A DNA stretch of 34,609 bases. Source: Methanoregula sp. (GTDB taxonomy: Archaea; Halobacteriota; Methanomicrobia; Methanomicrobiales; Methanospirillaceae). A program made the translations under genes and the position numbers. The stretch spans positions 1 to 34,609 of the forward strand of contig NZ_PMZU01000071.1 in NCBI RefSeq assembly GCF_003170075.1, given 5' to 3'. How positions within the stretch are numbered: position 1 is the first letter of the stretch; every line of letters begins with the position of its first letter. Below, piece after piece: positions 32,393 through 34,609 of this stretch. Under the pieces are notes generated by a model. That model ran no database searches. It had not been told where the DNA came from and saw only the letters and a program-made list of their open reading frames with translations.

Positions 32393-33381
32393 CAGAGAAT
32401 GCATACCGCGATGCGGGTGTCGATATCGATCTTGAAGCGACCGCGATAAAAGCGCTGATAAACAACCTGAGTTTCAAACGGAAAGGCAGCTACACGATGC
32501 TTGGGAACGTCGGCCACTTTGCCGGCCTGATCGATTTCGGCCCAAAAGTCCTTGCGCTGACGACCGATGGTGTAGGTACGAAGATGCTTGTCGCAGACAG
32601 GATGCAGGACTGGAGTACGGTCGGGATCGACTGCATCGCGATGAACGTGAACGACCTCTACGTGATGCACGTGGAGCCGATCGCGTTTGTGGATTACATC
32701 GCGACCGACCGGCTCTCGGTCGAGAAGATGGCGCAGATCGGCCTTGGACTCAACGAGGGGGCCCGGCTGGCCAACATCGATATCGTGGGCGGGGAGACTG
32801 CGTCGCTCAAGGGACTCGTGAACGGCCTCGATCTTGCCGGCACCTGCATGGGGATCCAGGCAAAGGACCGGATCGTGACCGGCGACAAGATCAAGCCCGG
32901 CGACAAGATCATCGGTGTCCCGTCAACCGGCGTCCACAGCAACGGGCTCTCGCTAGCCCGGAGCATCGTGGAGAAATACGCGGACTACGATCAGAAACTT
33001 TCGAGTGGTAAGACGCTCGGACGCGAACTCCTCACGCCAACCCGGATCTACCACGAGAGCCTGCATGTCGCCGACACCTGCACGGTGCACGGTATGTGCC
33101 ACATAACGGGCGGGGGACTCTTAAACTTCCTGCGACTCAGCAAGTTCGGGTTCCGTTTCGACAACCCGCTGACTCCCCCGGAAATCTTCCGGTGGATACA
33201 GGAGACCGGGAAGATCTCGCCAATCGAGATGTACCGGACGTTCAACATGGGCATGGGGTATGCCTATGTCGTCCCGCCCGAATCTGTTGACGCGGTGACA
33301 AAACTCGTGGAAGGCGCCCGGGTGGTCGGGGAAATTATCGGGAAACCCGGCGCGTGGCTCGGAAACGTGCAGGTTACCTGA
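32389..33381 (+). CDS. purM: Phosphoribosylformylglycinamidine cyclo-ligase (AIR synthetase)
   Basis: The 330-residue enzyme closes the imidazole ring in purine synthesis, using ATP to turn FGAM into AIR. PurM family marks include the glycine-rich LGNVGHFAGLIDFG, LTTDGVGTKMLVA (ATP/Mg site), IDCIAMNVNDLYVMH, GGETASLKG and the GVPSTGVHSNGLSLAR signature. The C-terminal HITGGGLLNFLRL and TFNMGMGYAYVV are also conserved. It is translationally coupled to aspartate kinase, an uncommon partner; a shared demand for purine and amino-acid synthesis is the only evident link. Confidence 0.95.
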   Translation: MTENAYRDAGVDIDLEATAIKALINNLSFKRKGSYTMLGNVGHFAGLIDFGPKVLALTTDGVGTKMLVADRMQDWSTVGIDCIAMNVNDLYVMHVEPIAFVDYIATDRLSVEKMAQIGLGLNEGARLANIDIVGGETASLKGLVNGLDLAGTCMGIQAKDRIVTGDKIKPGDKIIGVPSTGVHSNGLSLARSIVEKYADYDQKLSSGKTLGRELLTPTRIYHESLHVADTCTVHGMCHITGGGLLNFLRLSKFGFRFDNPLTPPEIFRWIQETGKISPIEMYRTFNMGMGYAYVVPPESVDAVTKLVEGARVVGEIIGKPGAWLGNVQVT

Positions 33382-33519
33382 GCCGGGACTTTTTCCCACG
33401 GTGATTCTTTTAAAGAAACTCAAAGTAAAATGCTCTAAATTTTGTATTTTTGTGTTAACGTCTGAAAGAGCGCATATCAACAGTACTTTTTTTAAAATCC
33501 TGAGGAATTCATTTTTTCG

Positions 33520-34113
33520 TTAATGTCGAATACCGGAGGTTACAAGGATATGTCCCAAAAATAGCCGTCTCTGTGCTTGGACTTCCAATCCTGCCTGTTC
33601 AAACATATTTCGTACCTCATTCTGATTGCGAAGTTGGCCGTGACCGCGATGAACAAATCTTAAAACGAATGGGAGAGGTGCTATATCAGCGAGAAAGAAT
33701 TGACCCCCGGGACGTAAGACACGCCTTATCTCACGTATACCCTGTAACTGGTCTGACCAGTGATGAAAAGAAGTAGTACTGAAAACGAGATCTACAGAGA
33801 TGTCAGGGAGCGGGATTGATTCGGCTGGGCTCACCATAAATGTTGAATCCGGCATCATTTGCCGGGCTTTTTTCACCATGCCTTCAGCCGGATCAATACC
33901 AATCAGCTGTGCATGAGGCCAGCGTTCTCGGATTTTTCGTAATAGTCTACCGGTTCCGCATCCGACATCCAACAGGTCTACGGGAGCAGATACCCCATTA
34001 ACTAAATTAAGGACTCCTTTATGGATCCGATCGAAATACAGGTATTGTAACCGTGAATCCTCATAAGTGCCTGACCAGATATTAAATTTCTTAACATCCT
34101 CGTTGACGTTCAT
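33520..34113 (-). CDS. Class I SAM-dependent methyltransferase (UbiE/Methyltransf_11 type)
   Basis: The 197-residue protein has a standard Rossmann methyltransferase core: motif I DLLDVGCGTGRLLRKI, strand-2 end IGIDPAEGMVKKAR, motif IV LVFSTTSFHHW and the LRPGGQFFLADI post-motif. The N-terminus (VKKFNIWSGTYEDSRLQYLYFDRIH) resembles small methyltransferases that act on diverse small molecules. The ATG at 34113 is preferred to an upstream GTG at 34128; GAGGT lies a short way upstream. An ATATATA stretch around 34175-34183 could be its TATA box, giving a leader of about 35 nt. Local base composition is more AT-rich than neighbouring genes. Confidence 0.85.
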   Translation of the reverse strand: MNVNEDVKKFNIWSGTYEDSRLQYLYFDRIHKGVLNLVNGVSAPVDLLDVGCGTGRLLRKIRERWPHAQLIGIDPAEGMVKKARQMMPDSTFMVSPAESIPLPDISVDLVFSTTSFHHWSDQLQGIREIRRVLRPGGQFFLADIAPLPFVLRFVHRGHGQLRNQNEVRNMFEQAGLEVQAQRRLFLGHILVTSGIRH

Positions 34114-34387
34114 ATACCCTGACCTCACGCAAGTTGTCCGTAATCGATTCCTCTACCCGGAATTTAATTTCCCATTATATATACTTTGGAGAAACCCCCC
34201 ACCCCCTTCAAACGGAAAATGAGATCAGAATGCAAAATGTTAAAGTTACCGTCATTGAGATCAATGAGCTGATTAATCTGGTCCCGATAGTAAAAAAATC
34301 CTGTCCGGTATCGAAGAAAATCTGGGCACATGATGGATGTGAGCAACGGCAATTGTGCACCAGGTTATTCAGTTTTGAGTGGAAATT
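34114..34387. other. Intergenic gap before the second acetate transporter
   Basis: The gap holds a TATA-like ATTATATATACTTTGG (about 34172-34187) and a C-rich stretch just after it. An 86-codon open frame crosses it but shows no recognisable domain and no ribosome-binding site, so I do not call it a gene. Confidence 0.4.
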
Positions 34388-34609
34388 ATGTTGAACAATG
34401 AAGAGACAAACAAGAACAATCTTTTCCTCATGGATAATACCGCAAACCCGGCACCGCTTGGGCTCTGCGCATTTGGAACGACTACCATTCTTCTGAGCCT
34501 CTGTAATCTCGGGATAATCGCTCTGAGCAGTCCGGTCATTGCAATGGCAATTTTTTATGGCGGAATAGCCCAGATCATTGCCGGGCTCATGGAATGGAAG
34601 AAGAACAAT
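34388..34609 (+). CDS. GPR1/FUN34/YaaH (SatP-like) acetate transporter, cut by the window end
   Basis: The visible 74 codons encode the N-terminal third of a second acetate-transporter family protein. The signature NPAPLGLCAFGTTT and the AMAIFYGGIAQIIAGLMEWKKNN segment match the gene at 8914 closely, residue for residue in many places. The N-terminus before the signature (MLNNEETNKNN) is different and asparagine-rich. The frame is open to the last base. Whether it has a partner such as another acetate-activating enzyme lies outside the window. Confidence 0.88.
   Translation, partial: MLNNEETNKNNLFLMDNTANPAPLGLCAFGTTTILLSLCNLGIIALSSPVIAMAIFYGGIAQIIAGLMEWKKNN

Noticed and set aside
34134-34394. 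86-codon plus-strand open frame before the second acetate transporter
   Set aside because: It has no recognisable domain and no ribosome-binding site, and overlaps a likely promoter and the transporter start.

Overview
The window looks like chromosomal DNA of a methanogenic euryarchaeon, most likely a Methanomicrobiales member such as Methanoregula or Methanosphaerula. Supporting signs are a thiol:fumarate reductase gene pair (tfrA-tfrB), three iron-sulfur-flavoprotein-like FMN proteins, acetyl-CoA synthetase next to a GPR1/FUN34/YaaH acetate transporter, a type-2 tryptophan synthase beta chain, archaeal TATA-like boxes about 26-29 nt upstream of start codons, and many ATGA stop/start overlaps. 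Species assignment is inference. No tRNA, rRNA, CRISPR array or intact insertion sequence was seen.

Layout. 0-2.1 kb: an MFS transporter and a hicB-hicA toxin-antitoxin pair lying between two near-identical 21-nt direct repeats. 2.2-5.2 kb: a HIT protein, a bacterial-type shikimate kinase-like protein, a PAS-domain remnant, then ribH coupled to an aspartate-family aminotransferase. 5.2-8.9 kb: a methyltransferase, TrpB2 and an ATP-NAD-kinase-like protein. 8.9-11.5 kb: acs and an acetate transporter; a paralogous transporter starts at the right edge. 11.7-16.3 kb: an ADP-ribosylglycohydrolase, then argC - CBS protein - argJ - argB. 16.3-19 kb: an exported thioredoxin-like gene followed by a thioredoxin-CcdA gene, chorismate mutase and an M50 protease.

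19-27 kb is a redox and oxidative-stress island: two coupled Isf-type flavoproteins, peroxiredoxin / AhpD-like / a 42-aa desulforedoxin in one operon, a zinc-ribbon protein, a third flavoprotein, RadC, rubrerythrin, a LamG surface protein and a glutaredoxin-thioredoxin reductase fusion. 27.1-27.8 kb is a non-coding gap packed with inverted repeats. 27.8-34 kb: tfrA-tfrB, diverging from aspartate kinase coupled to purM, then a methyltransferase.

The most notable observations are: (1) an in-phase A_AAA_AAG slippery heptamer inside an A10 run at the end of the first thioredoxin gene, where a -1 shift would fuse it to the thioredoxin-CcdA gene, which has no convincing start or export signal of its own; (2) a structured repeat present in two copies (about 20.46 and 27.34 kb); (3) a perfect 18-bp palindrome between radC and rubrerythrin; (4) a glutaredoxin-TrxR fusion that lacks the usual NADPH motif; (5) the repeats flanking hicBA.
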